Positions 6,299 through 6,831 of a DNA stretch of 6,831 nt are shown in pieces; the stretch's first letter is position 1; each line of letters begins with the position of its first letter. The stretch is taken from contig CAZVLN010000080.1 of assembly GCA_964627995.1 (NCBI GenBank), forward strand, positions 1 through 6,831, in the 5' to 3' direction. The position numbers were made by a program, and so were the translations under genes. Source of the DNA: JAWLFI01 sp964627995 (GTDB taxonomy: Bacteria; Bacteroidota; Bacteroidia; Chitinophagales; Saprospiraceae). A model generated the notes under the pieces. The model worked only from the letters and a program-made list of their open reading frames with translations. It had not been told where the DNA came from and did not search any database.

Positions 6299-6831
6299 AT
6301 GAGCCGACAAAAGCATCTTATTTTATTATCTGGAGCAGTACTCCTATTTTTATCTGCTTGCGTAGATGTTAAATACGAATTTCCGGGGCTCCCTCCCGGC
6401 TCATGGAGAGCAGAATTAAAATTGGGAAAAAACCCATATCCGGTTTATGATGAAGATGCCGTTAGAGAGCGCGGCGTTCCACTTTTCGAAGGTATTTCGG
6501 ACGATGTTTTGCCTTTCACCATGAAAGTTTCGTATCCGGAAGCGCACCCTGATAGTTTTGTCATCGACATAGTAAACGGAGATGAAACCATCCGTGTGCA
6601 GAAATATTTATGGGGATGGGACCGCAGTCAGGCGCGTGATACCATTCGAATTTTATTTCCGGAATACAACTCATACATTTTCGGAGAATTTGTTGAAAAC
6701 ACCATACAGGGAGAGTTTGTAGATAAAAATAGGCGAAGATATAGCATCCCTTTCGTCGCTATCCACGGTCGCTCCCTGCGATTTGAAAAACAATTATTAG
6801 AGCCTGAAATGGATGTAAGCGGTCGGTGGCG
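6299..6831 (+). CDS. Lipoprotein, N-terminal part; probable TlpA-family thiol-disulfide oxidoreductase, cut by window edge
   Basis: The visible 177 residues begin with a lipoprotein signal peptide: MSRQKH, hydrophobic core LILLSGAVLLFL, lipobox LSAC with Cys21. The mature part is rich in beta-strand-like segments, with GSWRAELKLG (about 34-43), LPFTMKV (about 72-78), VNGDETIRV (about 93-101), DTIRILFPEYNSYIFGEF (about 114-131) and IPFVAIHGRSLRFEK (about 150-164), then DVSGRW at the edge. This layout resembles the beta-rich region that precedes the thioredoxin domain in many Bacteroidota TlpA-like lipoproteins, so a CxxC-bearing thioredoxin domain is expected beyond the right edge. That part is not visible, so the oxidoreductase call rests on recall of the N-terminal pattern only; a stand-alone envelope lipoprotein is the alternative. 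It starts 20 bases after the preceding gene with no Shine-Dalgarno sequence, and probably shares its transcript. Lipoprotein status is firm, enzymatic role tentative. Confidence 0.75.
   Translation, partial: MSRQKHLILLSGAVLLFLSACVDVKYEFPGLPPGSWRAELKLGKNPYPVYDEDAVRERGVPLFEGISDDVLPFTMKVSYPEAHPDSFVIDIVNGDETIRVQKYLWGWDRSQARDTIRILFPEYNSYIFGEFVENTIQGEFVDKNRRRYSIPFVAIHGRSLRFEKQLLEPEMDVSGRW

Noticed and set aside
1..6831. Defence system, prophage or mobile element
   Set aside because: All long genes are housekeeping transport, envelope or tRNA-modification types; no transposase, integrase, nuclease, toxin-antitoxin pair or CRISPR repeats seen on either strand.

Overview
The window looks like an ordinary chromosomal stretch of a Bacteroidota genome, probably near Saprospiria/Lewinella-like lineages. 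The phylum call rests on three things: start sites with A-rich leaders and little Shine-Dalgarno sequence; three exact matches to the Bacteroidota -7 promoter element TANNTTTG, each a short distance upstream of a start; and protein types that I recall as typical of the phylum (a stand-alone MnmD, a conserved 177-residue hypothetical protein, a lipoprotein with a TlpA-associated type of N-terminal region). The finer placement is a guess. I see no transposase, integrase, CRISPR array, rRNA or tRNA.

Layout. Positions 1-1783 (minus) hold nearly all of an SLC13/DASS-type permease with two cytosolic RCK_C (TrkA_C) domains between its two membrane halves; its last few codons run off the left edge. 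Positions 1888-2781 (minus) encode a lipid A biosynthesis (HtrB/LpxL-family) acyltransferase. A divergent gap, 2782-3051, separates this from the plus-strand genes. It holds two GC-rich hairpins that are degenerate copies of one unit and differ by a paired (compensatory) substitution. Next come a 50-residue lipoprotein gene (3052-3204) that overlaps the following start codon by one base (TAATG), and mnmD (3204-3875), which encodes a tRNA wobble-uridine methyltransferase. After a 288-base gap with no visible gene comes a dicarboxylate/amino acid:cation symporter (4164-5477). After another gap of 267 bases, a probable operon begins: a 177-residue protein with an N-terminal SH3/CarD-like module and a strongly patterned helical C-terminus (5745-6278), then the 5' part of a lipoprotein that may be a TlpA-type thiol-disulfide oxidoreductase (6299 to the right edge).

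How the genes relate. Most are envelope or transport functions: two secondary transporters, one lipid A enzyme and two lipoproteins, plus one tRNA-modification enzyme. They appear to form several small transcription units, not one pathway. The parts most worth a second look are the tiny lipoprotein coupled to mnmD, the paired hairpin repeat in a divergent gap where terminators are not expected, and the uncharacterised 177-residue protein.
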